Shown here: positions 25,973-34,378 of the stretch, piece by piece | Position numbering within the stretch: position 1 is the stretch's first letter | Layout: the number at the start of each line of letters is the position of its first letter | Origin: Bacillota bacterium | Lineage (GTDB): Bacteria > Bacillota > SHA-98 > UBA4971 | Assembly: GCA_012516125.1 (NCBI GenBank) | Contig: JAAYXB010000027.1 | Location: forward strand, 1-64,000 | Direction: 5' to 3' | Length of the DNA stretch: 64,000 nt | Position numbers and translations under genes: made by a program | Notes under the pieces: model-generated | Databases searched by the model: none | Told to the model about the DNA's origin: nothing | Seen by the model: only the letters and a program-made list of their open reading frames with translations

Positions 25973-26713
25973 TCAGTACGACCAATGGGACCTATCCAAT
26001 ATGAACAGGGTGAGCGCGATGAGGATCGCTCCCGCGGTGGCGTACCCTATTCTGTTCAGCCAGAACACCCGCATGTCAGTGATAGGACCGAATGCAAACG
26101 CAGCTAGCTCGCAGCGGAAGGCCGATGCCACGGGGAATGGTTGGATAACGGTCGGCACGAATCTCTTCAGGGTTATTACTCCGATCACCACCGCAGGCGG
26201 CATCGTGTAACCCGCGACCTGGCTGCCGGTGACTGTCGCCACGGCAAATGCCAGGCCAGCCATGAAGATTGTCAAGGCGATAGACGACATAGCCACCATG
26301 AGAGGAGGGAAAACCGCCCAACTTGCTCCGGGGACCCCGGCTATCTTGTACAGAACCCCGGCCAGAGGGGCTACCAAGACAAGAGGCAAAGCGAGCACCT
26401 CGCAGACTCGTCTGCCGATGCGTACTGATGGTGGTGTTGCAGTTGTATTGAGGATCTCAGCCATTCGAAAGTCACGATCCAGCAATGCCAGAGGTACCAC
26501 GAGAGCCGCAATGAGCGGTGGGAACGCAAGTTCAATAAGGAACACAACCTCGCTCTCGGGGCGTACCCCCTGAGAGGTGAGAACAATCAGTGCGATGAGA
26601 GCGAACAGCCCGAAGCAAATCCACGTTGACTCATTCCAGATCAACCTGAGCGTTACCCACCTGCCGGCAACGTCAGGACGGTAGTGACCCTTGCCCCGAG
26701 CGTTCCCTACCAT
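25973..26713 (-). CDS. ABC-2 type transporter permease (first)
   Basis: A 246-residue membrane protein with six predicted helices, beginning with RLIWNESTWICFGLFALIAL. The start ATG at 26713 overlaps the TAG that ends the read-through extension of the ATPase (ATGGTAG), so the ancestral ATPase and permease were translationally coupled. A longer frame reaching 26851 exists but runs through the ATPase 3' end and has no membrane or family signal there. Ends DRSHWSY. It acts with the other permease and the ATPase as an exporter. Confidence 0.7.
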   Translation of the reverse strand: MVGNARGKGHYRPDVAGRWVTLRLIWNESTWICFGLFALIALIVLTSQGVRPESEVVFLIELAFPPLIAALVVPLALLDRDFRMAEILNTTATPPSVRIGRRVCEVLALPLVLVAPLAGVLYKIAGVPGASWAVFPPLMVAMSSIALTIFMAGLAFAVATVTGSQVAGYTMPPAVVIGVITLKRFVPTVIQPFPVASAFRCELAAFAFGPITDMRVFWLNRIGYATAGAILIALTLFILDRSHWSY

Positions 26714-26817
26714 CCGGGTCCCCCCACGATATAGAGGTAGGCGTCCTCCAGGGTCGGTCGCATGGCTTGCGCCTCGGGCGCAGGCGGCTCTGGAGCAATG
26801 AGCCTGACAACGGACTA
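26707..26817 (-). other. In-frame C-terminal extension of the ABC ATPase beyond TAG
   Basis: From the TAG at 26815-26817 the reading frame continues without another stop through SVVRLIAPEPPAP and RPTLEDAYLYIVGG to TAG at 26707-26709. 'PTLEDAYLY' is the usual end of CcmA-type exporter ATPases. The second stop overlaps the next gene's ATG. Confidence 0.75.
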
Positions 26818-27588
26818 GTCTCCTTCTTGCCGGGAGCTTACGAGTATCCATCGTCGACCGGCCTGTGGCAGGCTGACTTGGTTCTCGTCTCTAACTACCT
26901 GCCAGACCCGACCCTCTACTTTCCGGATAGCGTCCCCAGGCGACCCTGCAAACAGGATTTGACCATTGGCAAGCATGATCAACTCCGAAGCAACGGCTTC
27001 GACATCGAATACAATGTGAGTCGAGAGGACCACAAGTCGATCGCGGGACAGTGATGACAGCATGGAACGAAATCGGACTCGCTCTTCCGGGTCGAGCCCG
27101 GCGGTCGGCTCGTCAACGATCAACACGTCCGGCTGATTCAGCAGAGCCTGCGCTATTCCAAGACGCCGCTTCATGCCGCCAGAGAGAGAACCTACACGCC
27201 GGTTTGCCAACTCGCTGAGTCCGGTGATGTGCAGCGCTTCGTCTATGCGCTCCTTGCGCTTAGCACGTGGAACACGCTTTAGGTCTGCTATGTAGGCGAG
27301 AACTTCCACAACCCTCAAGCTGGGATAGAAGTCGAAATGCTGGGGTAGATAGCCCAGGATCGACCGGATCTTCGAGGGGTACCTCACGACGTCTATCTCA
27401 TTGATCGATACATGCCCTGCCGTCGGCCGCGTGATGGTAGAGAGAATGCGCATTAGTGTCGTTTTCCCTGCGCCGTTGGGACCGACGAGACCCAGAGTTC
27501 CACCTGACGTAGCGTAGGTTATTCCTTTCAAAGCTTCCACGCCACCCCGGTAAACCTTGCGCAACGATTTGAAGCTCATTGTTGCCAT
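26815..27588 (-). CDS. ABC exporter ATPase, apparently truncated by an amber codon
   Basis: A 257-residue ATPase with Walker A GPNGAGKTTLM, Q-loop YLPQHFDFYPSL, signature SLSGGMKRRLGIAQAL, Walker B DVLIVDEPTAGLDPEE and H-loop STHIVFDV. The nucleotide-binding domain is complete. The frame stops at a TAG (26815-26817), but the same frame continues for 35 further codons that read like the normal C-terminal end of this family, including MRPTLEDAYLYIVGG, before a second TAG at 26707-26709. So either a nonsense mutation removed the tail, or the amber codon is read through at some rate. The start is ATG at 27588; ATG at 27579 is an alternative. Confidence 0.85.
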   Translation of the reverse strand: MATMSFKSLRKVYRGGVEALKGITYATSGGTLGLVGPNGAGKTTLMRILSTITRPTAGHVSINEIDVVRYPSKIRSILGYLPQHFDFYPSLRVVEVLAYIADLKRVPRAKRKERIDEALHITGLSELANRRVGSLSGGMKRRLGIAQALLNQPDVLIVDEPTAGLDPEERVRFRSMLSSLSRDRLVVLSTHIVFDVEAVASELIMLANGQILFAGSPGDAIRKVEGRVWQVVRDENQVSLPQAGRRWILVSSRQEGD

Positions 27589-28015
27589 TGCGTGTTAGCA
27601 ACCCCTCCATTCGAGAATAAGAGCTCATTTCAGCCGTACCTCGGCTGGTCCGCCGAGCGAGTTCGAAGGACAAGGATTCGCAGCTCCCCGGCCTCGCACT
27701 CCACGAATCTTGTAAAGAGTTACTTTCAGCCCCCGATTGCTGTCCATTTGGAGCCACGGCCATTAGCTCCAGTACATATGTCGGGCCCGCAAGAGGAAAA
27801 GTTCGATGGCAGATCGAACAACTAGAACACGCACCGTTAGGACCATAGCTCCCCGCCGGCATTAGTCGCAGCAGCCTAAGCCGTACCTTATTTTAGCCCC
27901 AAGTGCTTCGCAGGGTGAAAACTCACGGTCCCGGCAGATGGCATGGGTGCTACCGAACCATTCGTCACCGGTGATACGACTTAATACAGGGGTTTGCCGA
28001 ACAGGGGTGACTCCT
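27589..28015. promoter_or_regulatory. Divergent control region between ABC exporter and ECF operon
   Basis: It holds the promoters for both directions, and no gene is supported here. A possible autoregulatory ECF-type promoter facing the sigma gene is GAACC (near 27955) and CGAC (near 27977) at about 17-bp spacing; this is weak by eye. GC content is lower than in the neighbouring genes. Confidence 0.3.
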
Positions 28016-28648
28016 ATGGGCATACGCGACGGAGAAGGCATGCATCCGTACAATCGTGCGACTGGTGGCAACACGCCGGGCGACAGCGACGAGTCCTTAC
28101 TCCGGTCCGTGGCCACAGGTAGTGACTTTGCCTTGGCTCAACTGATGGACCGTTATGGAGAGAGGCTTTTCGGCTTTGCCGTCCGTCTCCTGGGATGTCC
28201 TCAAGATGCCGAAGAGGTGGTCAGTGATACTTTTGTTGCAGCGTGGCGAGGAGCAGGGAAGTTCAGGGGGGAATGCTCCGTACGGGCATGGTTGTACAGC
28301 ATATGTCGCAACCTTGTCACAGATAGGCTTCGCAGAAGGAAGAACGTGTCAACATGCCCACTCCACCACACTGTGGGCGATCCTTCGCCTGCTTCAGACC
28401 CAGAGCACCATGCATGGACCGGCTGGCGAAGGGAGCAAGTGGCATCCTGCGTTCGTCGGCTTCCGTCGGCAGCGCGGCAGACGCTGGTACTGCGCATCTA
28501 TGGGGACCTCACCTATGAGGAGATCGCTCAAGTATGCAACTGTCCGGTTGGGACAGTGCGGAGCAGGCTGAACTATGCAATGACCCGGCTAGGTGAATTA
28601 CTTGATGCAGAGAACGTTGACAACTGCTTGGAGGAGGACCAACTGTGA
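28016..28648 (+). CDS. ECF-subfamily RNA polymerase sigma factor
   Basis: A 210-residue sigma factor. Region 2 is recognised in LMDRYGERLFGFAVRLLGCP followed by DAEEVVSDTFVAAWRGAGKF and VRAWLYSICRNLVTDRLRRR. Region 4 contains LPSAARQTLVLRIYGDLTYE, then EEIAQVCNCPVGTVRSRLNYA, the helix-turn-helix that reads the -35 element. The chosen start is ATG at 28016, with AGGGGTG upstream; the longer in-frame ATG at 27938 lacks a good site. It directs transcription of a stress regulon, probably including its own operon. The stop overlaps the anti-sigma start by 3 bp. Confidence 0.93.
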   Translation: MGIRDGEGMHPYNRATGGNTPGDSDESLLRSVATGSDFALAQLMDRYGERLFGFAVRLLGCPQDAEEVVSDTFVAAWRGAGKFRGECSVRAWLYSICRNLVTDRLRRRKNVSTCPLHHTVGDPSPASDPEHHAWTGWRREQVASCVRRLPSAARQTLVLRIYGDLTYEEIAQVCNCPVGTVRSRLNYAMTRLGELLDAENVDNCLEEDQL

Positions 28649-29121
28649 GAAATCGGCACAGGATTGTAAAGCGCTTAATCGGCTTGTACGCAATTGGCGA
28701 TCTTTCACCAGTGGAAAGAGACGTGGTATCCAGCCATGTGAAGCAGTGTCCGCTGTGCCGTGCAGAACTCGACAGGCTTCAGCGGGTTGCGGAGGACTTA
28801 CGCAGTCTGCGCACCGAGGACCGGCTGTCGCCGACTTGCAAGACGCACGTGCTCGCCAGGATCCGACAGATGAAAGCAAGTATCGGCCAAGAGCAGTCCG
28901 CGCACCTGGCAGGATGGTGGTTCCTACCGCTGGTTCAGGCAACCGCCTTTGTGGTGGTAGCTCGACTCGTGGAAGCTCGCATGCTGGCAAGAGACATCAT
29001 CCTGCCGAACGTGATGCACCAGCTTGTGACGGTTGCAGCTGCTGGCATGTTCCTAGGGTTCTTGGGGATTGCTGGAGCGTTGCTTTGTCAGAACCGGGCT
29101 GCACGGAGGCTTGTGCCATGA
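28645..29121 (+). CDS. Zinc-finger anti-sigma factor, membrane-anchored
   Basis: A 158-residue partner of the ECF sigma factor. The N-terminal zinc-binding anti-sigma motif is seen as HVKQCPLCRAELDRL (H-x3-C-x2-C), preceded by the helix containing LSPVERDVV. Two hydrophobic segments follow: a weaker one around residues 90-106 and a clear one near 130-147 (VTVAAAGMFLGFLGIAGAL). The start is GTG at 28645 within the sigma stop (GTGA), with GAGGAGG at ideal spacing, so the two are translationally coupled as expected for a sigma/anti-sigma pair. Confidence 0.88.
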   Translation: MRNRHRIVKRLIGLYAIGDLSPVERDVVSSHVKQCPLCRAELDRLQRVAEDLRSLRTEDRLSPTCKTHVLARIRQMKASIGQEQSAHLAGWWFLPLVQATAFVVVARLVEARMLARDIILPNVMHQLVTVAAAGMFLGFLGIAGALLCQNRAARRLVP

Positions 29122-29891
29122 CGACAGCTCGTAACGCCACGCAAGCAGGGCTACCGGACCGCGTGCGTCCCGTTGTGCGCACGAAACGGTGGGTTGCGAT
29201 CATTGGCCTGCTCAGCTTGTTCTTAGCTATCCCCTCTGTTTTCTTCTGGGACGACATCTTAGCAGGGCTGCCGGTGAGTTCAGCGAACTTTCTTGCATAC
29301 CGCCTATCCAGGATACTTGCGAGTGGTGACCCAGCCCATAATACTCAGGATGTCGTGTCCAGATGGAGGGCCAAGAATCCCACGGCGTACGGCGTATTTG
29401 TGGCTGGAAGTGACAACTGCGTCATCTTCTCCACTATGCCTCGACTGCTTGGAGTGACAGTTGACGTTCGCGACCCGGACGATAGGGGCGAGGTTGGGGA
29501 GTGGTTTCTCGTCCATGGTTTGAAGCCCGAAGATGGTAGGGATGTGCCTTGCCATGTTGCTTACGCCGTTGTGAGGGACCAGACGGGAAAGGTTACGGCC
29601 CGGATCTGGGTTGTGGGTCCGGACACCAAATACCTATCACTCTTCAGCCTGATACTAGTGTTATGTTCGTTGCCTAACGTTCGTATCGGCCTGTGGAACA
29701 TCCTCTTCTGGCTCTCGATACCTATCTGGATCTACCTTGATGCTCTGGTTCAGGCGCCTGGAGAACGGCGTCGAGCATGGCTGTGGAGCACGATCGGGAT
29801 GGCGTTCAACGTGGCTGGTCTCGCTTTGTATCTTATTGCCCAAGCATCGAAACAACTCAGCTCTCGTGCGGGCGATCGAACCCGAGGTTGA
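29118..29891 (+). CDS. Membrane protein of the ECF operon, unknown function
   Basis: A 257-residue protein whose ATG overlaps the anti-sigma stop (ATGA), so it is the third gene of the operon. One N-terminal helix (WVAIIGLLSLFLAIPSVFF) is followed by a ~130-residue domain predicted outside the membrane (about residues 50-170), then three C-terminal helices (SLFSLILVLCSLP, WNILFWLSIPIWIYL, IGMAFNVAGLALYLIAQ). The soluble domain with GVFVAGSDNCVIFS could be a sensor. I recognise no family. A role in sensing the signal that releases the sigma factor is inference from gene order. Confidence 0.6.
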   Translation: MTTARNATQAGLPDRVRPVVRTKRWVAIIGLLSLFLAIPSVFFWDDILAGLPVSSANFLAYRLSRILASGDPAHNTQDVVSRWRAKNPTAYGVFVAGSDNCVIFSTMPRLLGVTVDVRDPDDRGEVGEWFLVHGLKPEDGRDVPCHVAYAVVRDQTGKVTARIWVVGPDTKYLSLFSLILVLCSLPNVRIGLWNILFWLSIPIWIYLDALVQAPGERRRAWLWSTIGMAFNVAGLALYLIAQASKQLSSRAGDRTRG

Positions 29892-30128
29892 GGCGCCTTG
29901 GGCTTGAAGAGCAGCCGCAGCATGTTCTAGGGCTGCCGAAGTGACCAGAGTTCCTGATGGGTGGTGCCCCTTTTACTCGTTCTGCCCCACGTATTGCCTC
30001 TTCTATCTTTGGTGACGAGACACGAACACGGCCCTCTGGCGCAGCCATGCTCGATCTTGCGCCCGGCGACATGGCCAGATCTGCGGCTGCAGGACTCACC
30101 ATCTACGCCTCGTGGAGCCTTGTAACAC

Positions 30129-32972
30129 CTAAGCAAGATACGCTCTTGTGAGAGATTCGTCGTCAAGAAATCTTGCAGCAGGTCCTGTCCCCACGATTCG
30201 CCCGGAGCGCAGCACGTAAGCCCGGTCGGCGATGGCGAGTGCCGCCCGGGCGTTCTGCTCTACCAGCAGCACGGTCGTTCCCGCCCTCCTGATGTCCTGG
30301 ATCATCTGCATGACCCTGTCAACGAGCACGGGCGCAAGGCCCATGGACGGCTCATCCATGCAGATGAGCTTCGGGTTTGCGATGAGCGCACGGGAGATCG
30401 CGAGCATCTGTTGTTCGCCGCCGGAGAGCGTCCCCGCCTTCTGGTGGCGCCTTTCGGCAAGCACCGGGAAGAGATCGAGGACTTGTTCTATGCGCTCGGC
30501 GGCCTTGCGCCGGTCGCCAAGGACGTACCCGCCGAGCTCGAAGTTTTCCAGGACGGAAAGCCCCGGGAAGATCCTGCGACCCTCTGGGACCACTGCAATT
30601 CCGGCCCTTGCGATCTCGGAGGTGGGCGTGCCGTCTATCCTCCGGCCCATGAACCGGATCTCTCCCTTCGCCGGACGGACGCGGCCGAGAATGGTCCTGA
30701 GCAGCGTGGACTTCCCCGCGGCGTTGCTGCCGAGGACAGTCACGATCTCACCGCTCTCCACATAGAGATCCACGCCCTGGAGGACCCTGACCGGGCCGTA
30801 CGACGAGTGAACGTCTCTTATCTCGAGTAGCGGCTCGCCGTTCTCTGCTACCCTGCGCCTCGCTTCCGGGCGTCCGGGGCACTTGCTCGGGGGCCTTGGT
30901 AGCTTCACCTCCACCTGCTCGTGACGGGGCGCGTTCGCACAAGCACAGGTTGCGCCTTCCTGGGTGGTATCTCCAACTTTCCCCGGCTCGTCGCGAGGTC
31001 CTGCCCGACGGTCGGCAGCCGTCCCCCGTTCCACTCCCAGGTAGGCCCGCATCACCTCGGGGTTCGAAGCCACCTCGGCCGGCGTGCCCTCGGCGATCTT
31101 CTCGCCGTGGTCGAGGACGATCACGCGGTCGCACGTCCCGGCAACCACATCCATGTGATGCTCGATCACGATCACGGTGTAGCCGTGGTCCTTAAGCCTC
31201 TTGATCGTGTCGACCATCTCTTCGATTTCCTCAGGCGTCATCCCTGCCGTGGGCTCGTCGAGCAGCAGGATGCGGGGCTTGGCCGCGAGCGCCCGGGCAA
31301 GCTCTACCCGGCGGCGGTCCGGATATGCGAGATCGCGTGCAGGTTCCGCCTCACGCTCACGCAGGGCGCGCCCGAGAAAGCGCAGGGTATCGCGGGCGGT
31401 CGCGATCTCTGACGCCTCGCACGCCCGGAACGCCTGGGTGCGGAAGACCACCCCCGTAAGGTCGCGCCTTACTCGGAGATGACAACCGGCGAGGACGTTC
31501 TCGAGGACGCTCTGGCCCTCAAAGAGCCTGATGTTCTGGAAAGTGCGCGCGACGCCGAGAGCTGCTATCCTGTGAGACGGCAGGCCCACCACGCTCTTGC
31601 CGAAGACCCTGATATCCCCGGAGGAGGGCCTCGTGACTCCGGTGATGAGGTTGAAGAGCGTGGTCTTCCCCGCCCCGTTCGGTCCGATGATGCCGACCAC
31701 CTCGCCCCGGTGCACCGTCAGGTTCACGCCGGAGAGGGCCGCAAGGCCGCCGAAGGTGCAGCGCACGTCGCGAACCTCGAGCGCAGGTTCGCCTGTCGCG
31801 GTCGCGGCACCGGCCTTGGCTGTCGCCCCGGGTTCCACGCGCGCTCCGGGTGCCTGGGCCGGGCGGGGTTCCGCTTCCGGCGTCCGCCTGCTACGCCGCC
31901 CGGTGCGCCCAGGCTCAGACGAGGAGGACCCGGAACGCGCGGGGATTAGGCCCTGAGGGCGATATATCACGAGAAGCACGAGGGCGACGCCGTAGATGAG
32001 CATTCTATACACGCTGTAGGCGCGCAGCAATTCCGGGAGGACTACCAGCGCAGCCGCTCCTAAGACGAGCCCCGGGAGATTCCTCATCCCGCCCAGGATG
32101 ATCATGCAGTAGACAGTGATGGTCTCTGCCATCGTGAAGTTCTGGGGGAAGACCGCCCCCTGCCACGAGGCGAAAAGCGCCCCCGCAAGCCCCGCGAGGC
32201 CAGCTCCCCACAGGAAAGCCATCACCCTGTACCGCGCCACGTCCACGCCCATGCAGCCAGCGGCCACCTCGTCCTCGCGAAGCGCAGCCCACGCCCGCCC
32301 GATTCCGGAGCGCAGGAGGCGGCTGGTCACAACTGCGGATCCGACGGCGAACGCCCATATCAGGCAGTATGACATCTCGAGCGGCGCGAAGCTCACGCCG
32401 AGGATGCTCGGAGGGTCGATCCCCACTATTCCGTTAGGGCCGTTCGTGATGTTCACCGGTCGGTCCAGGTTGTTGAGGAGGATGCGGACGATCTGCCCGA
32501 ACCCCAGCGTCACCATGGCCAGGTAGTCCCCGCGCAGGTGAAGCGTGGGGAGGCTCACCATGAGCGCCGCGAGGACTGCCCCTGCGACCGAGCATGCCGT
32601 GCTGAGCAGGAACGGCACGTGCAGTCCGAAGTGGGGCGACGACAGGAACGCGTACACGTAAGCACCGATGCCGTAGAACGCGACGTACCCGAGGTCGAGA
32701 AGCCCGGCCTCGCCGGCCACGATGTTGAGGCCGATGGCCAGTATGAGGTAAAGCCCGACGGTTCCACCCACGCGCAGGTAGTAAAAGTTACGCGTGAGAA
32801 GCGGGATGAGGGCGAGGAGGGCGATGCCAAGATACACGGTCCCCGCGCCTCTGGCCGCGGCCATGCCTCGCTCCTGCCCGGAAGTTGTGGCGGCACAGGC
32901 GCCGCGCGCGTCGCCGGCTGCTACTGCGTCGTAGGATCCTCTCAACGTTACCACTCTTTCTTTGTGCTTCAT
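30129..32972 (-). CDS. LivM-LivG-LivF triple fusion: Liv-type ABC permease with two ATPases
   Basis: One 947-residue chain. Residues ~40-345 are a LivM permease (GLNIVAGEAGLLDLGYVAFY, HLRGDYLAMVTLGFGQIVRI, EDEVAAGCMGVDVARYR, ending VIYRPQGLIP). After a Pro/Ala/Gly-rich linker (~345-395) comes LivG (~395-645) with GPNGAGKTTLFNLI, GVARTFQNIRLF and LLLDEPTAGMTPEE. A second linker with three Cys leads to LivF (~712-947), with Walker A variant GSNAAGKSTL, VPEGRRIFPGLSV, LSGGEQQMLAISRAL and MDEPSMGLAP. All catalytic motifs are present, so both ATPases should work. Together with LivH and LivK it forms a high-affinity amino-acid importer. Separate genes are the rule, as at the second locus in this window. 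The start is ATG at 32972. Confidence 0.93.
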   Translation of the reverse strand: MKHKERVVTLRGSYDAVAAGDARGACAATTSGQERGMAAARGAGTVYLGIALLALIPLLTRNFYYLRVGGTVGLYLILAIGLNIVAGEAGLLDLGYVAFYGIGAYVYAFLSSPHFGLHVPFLLSTACSVAGAVLAALMVSLPTLHLRGDYLAMVTLGFGQIVRILLNNLDRPVNITNGPNGIVGIDPPSILGVSFAPLEMSYCLIWAFAVGSAVVTSRLLRSGIGRAWAALREDEVAAGCMGVDVARYRVMAFLWGAGLAGLAGALFASWQGAVFPQNFTMAETITVYCMIILGGMRNLPGLVLGAAALVVLPELLRAYSVYRMLIYGVALVLLVIYRPQGLIPARSGSSSSEPGRTGRRSRRTPEAEPRPAQAPGARVEPGATAKAGAATATGEPALEVRDVRCTFGGLAALSGVNLTVHRGEVVGIIGPNGAGKTTLFNLITGVTRPSSGDIRVFGKSVVGLPSHRIAALGVARTFQNIRLFEGQSVLENVLAGCHLRVRRDLTGVVFRTQAFRACEASEIATARDTLRFLGRALREREAEPARDLAYPDRRRVELARALAAKPRILLLDEPTAGMTPEEIEEMVDTIKRLKDHGYTVIVIEHHMDVVAGTCDRVIVLDHGEKIAEGTPAEVASNPEVMRAYLGVERGTAADRRAGPRDEPGKVGDTTQEGATCACANAPRHEQVEVKLPRPPSKCPGRPEARRRVAENGEPLLEIRDVHSSYGPVRVLQGVDLYVESGEIVTVLGSNAAGKSTLLRTILGRVRPAKGEIRFMGRRIDGTPTSEIARAGIAVVPEGRRIFPGLSVLENFELGGYVLGDRRKAAERIEQVLDLFPVLAERRHQKAGTLSGGEQQMLAISRALIANPKLICMDEPSMGLAPVLVDRVMQMIQDIRRAGTTVLLVEQNARAALAIADRAYVLRSGRIVGTGPAARFLDDESLTRAYLA

Positions 32973-33098
32973 GCCGATTGCAGCTCCTCAATTCGTGCAT
33001 CCCGTCTTCCGAACTGGCCCTGGCAGTGCGGATACGTCCTCCGTGTGCCCGTCCGTTGCTCCATTCCTCGTACGGTCATGCCCCATGCCCGCATATCC

Positions 33099-34028
33099 TC
33101 ATACCTTCTCGTGCGCGTGTTCCCCCAGGATTCCCGCAGGCTTCAGTATAAGGGTTGCGATGAGCACGGAGAAAACAATGGCGTCCTTGTACACGGGCGC
33201 CACGAAGAGCACCCCGAGGCTCTCCGCAAGGCCCAGGACGATCCCGCCGGCCATGGCGCCCCTTATGCTCCCGATACCTCCAAGCACGGCCGCAGTAAAG
33301 GCCTTCAGGCCTGCCGAGAATCCCATTATGAAGTCCACCTGCATGTAGTAAAGCCCGATCATGACTCCCGCGATGCCTGCAAGTGCCGACCCGATAATGA
33401 AGGTCGCCGCGATCACCGCGGACGTCCGGATGCCCATGTACTCGGCAGCTTCGGGGTCTTCGCTCGTGGCGCGCATGGCCTTGCCGAGCATGGTGTGGGA
33501 GATGGCGAAGTCAAGCGCCAGCATGATGGCCACCGATGCCGCGAAGATAGCAAGGCGCGTGGCCGAGATGGCGGCGTCTCCCACGCGAACGGTCCAGGTG
33601 GGCGGGATGAGCAGCTCCGTCTGGTACGCTTTGGCACGCCCCGCGGTCAGCAACATCGCAGCGTTCTCCAGAATGATAGATACCCCGAGAGCCGAAATGA
33701 GCGGCGCGAGGCGCGAGCTTCCGCGTAGCCGGCGATATGCGAAACGCTCGATGAGCCCTCCCAGGATGCTGGTAGCCGCCACCGCAGCCAGGGTCATGAC
33801 GACGAGAACCGCGAAGGGGTTTGCCGCGAGCGCCCCGCCCCTGGTGAAGAGATAGAGGACTGCCCACCCCGCAAAGGCACCGACCATGAACACGTCCCCA
33901 TGTGCGAAGTTGAGCATCTTGAGGATGCCGTAGACCATGGAGTAGCCGAGCGCGAGCAGGGCATATACGCTGCCCAGCGTGAGGCCGTTCACGATCTGTT
34001 GGGGCAACTGCGCGAGTACCTGTTCCAT
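33099..34028 (-). CDS. livH: LivH-type permease of branched-chain amino-acid ABC transporter
   Basis: A 309-residue membrane permease beginning LPQQIVNGLTLGSVYALLAL and GYSMVYGILKMLNFAHGDV, the standard LivH opening. It has about eight to nine helices, a MRATSEDPEAAEYMGI coupling loop and GLKAFTAAVLGGIGSIRGAM. It forms the heterodimeric channel with the LivM part of the downstream fusion protein. A gap of 126 bp separates it from the fusion gene, and 350 bp from livK upstream. Confidence 0.92.
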   Translation of the reverse strand: MEQVLAQLPQQIVNGLTLGSVYALLALGYSMVYGILKMLNFAHGDVFMVGAFAGWAVLYLFTRGGALAANPFAVLVVMTLAAVAATSILGGLIERFAYRRLRGSSRLAPLISALGVSIILENAAMLLTAGRAKAYQTELLIPPTWTVRVGDAAISATRLAIFAASVAIMLALDFAISHTMLGKAMRATSEDPEAAEYMGIRTSAVIAATFIIGSALAGIAGVMIGLYYMQVDFIMGFSAGLKAFTAAVLGGIGSIRGAMAGGIVLGLAESLGVLFVAPVYKDAIVFSVLIATLILKPAGILGEHAHEKV

Positions 34029-34378
34029 GGGACTCGTCTACCACCTCTCCATGTCCTCGTTACCGTCGCTGTCACTGCCACTTTTGTGGCCTCCGTCCAA
34101 GCATAGATTCGCGTTCCCAGGTCCTGTTCGGGGCCCTGCCCGGGAGGCATCTTGTCTGATTCCTGGCTATCCACCACATATTCGGGCGGATGCCAGGACC
34201 GTGGCGCGGGCGCGCGCGGCCGGGTCGCCGTCCCACCTACCATCGAATGGCGGCGGCGGATGGCGGACGATGATGCCGCCGGCGCACCCGCGCGTTGCGG
34301 CAGCCTGTGCGCGGACTCGGACGACCTGGGAAGCGCGCGCAGGCAGTCCGTTGGCGGCCCGAGCTGACCTCGCCGCGG
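34029..34378. other. livK-livH intergenic stretch
   Basis: 350 bp without a supported gene, inside the presumed operon. GGCGGC and GCCGCC arms near 34252 and 34277 could form a hairpin that stabilises the upstream mRNA or reduces downstream transcription; no T-tract follows. Nothing else stands out. Confidence 0.35.

Noticed and set aside
26713-26851. Upstream extension of the first ABC-2 permease to 26851
   Set aside because: The extension has no membrane or family pattern and overlaps the conserved ATPase tail; ATG at 26713 fits better.
28593-29891. 432-codon single frame covering the anti-sigma gene and beyond
   Set aside because: The first part is an out-of-frame reading of the zinc anti-sigma gene. 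The real third gene starts at the ATG at 29118, overlapping the anti-sigma stop.
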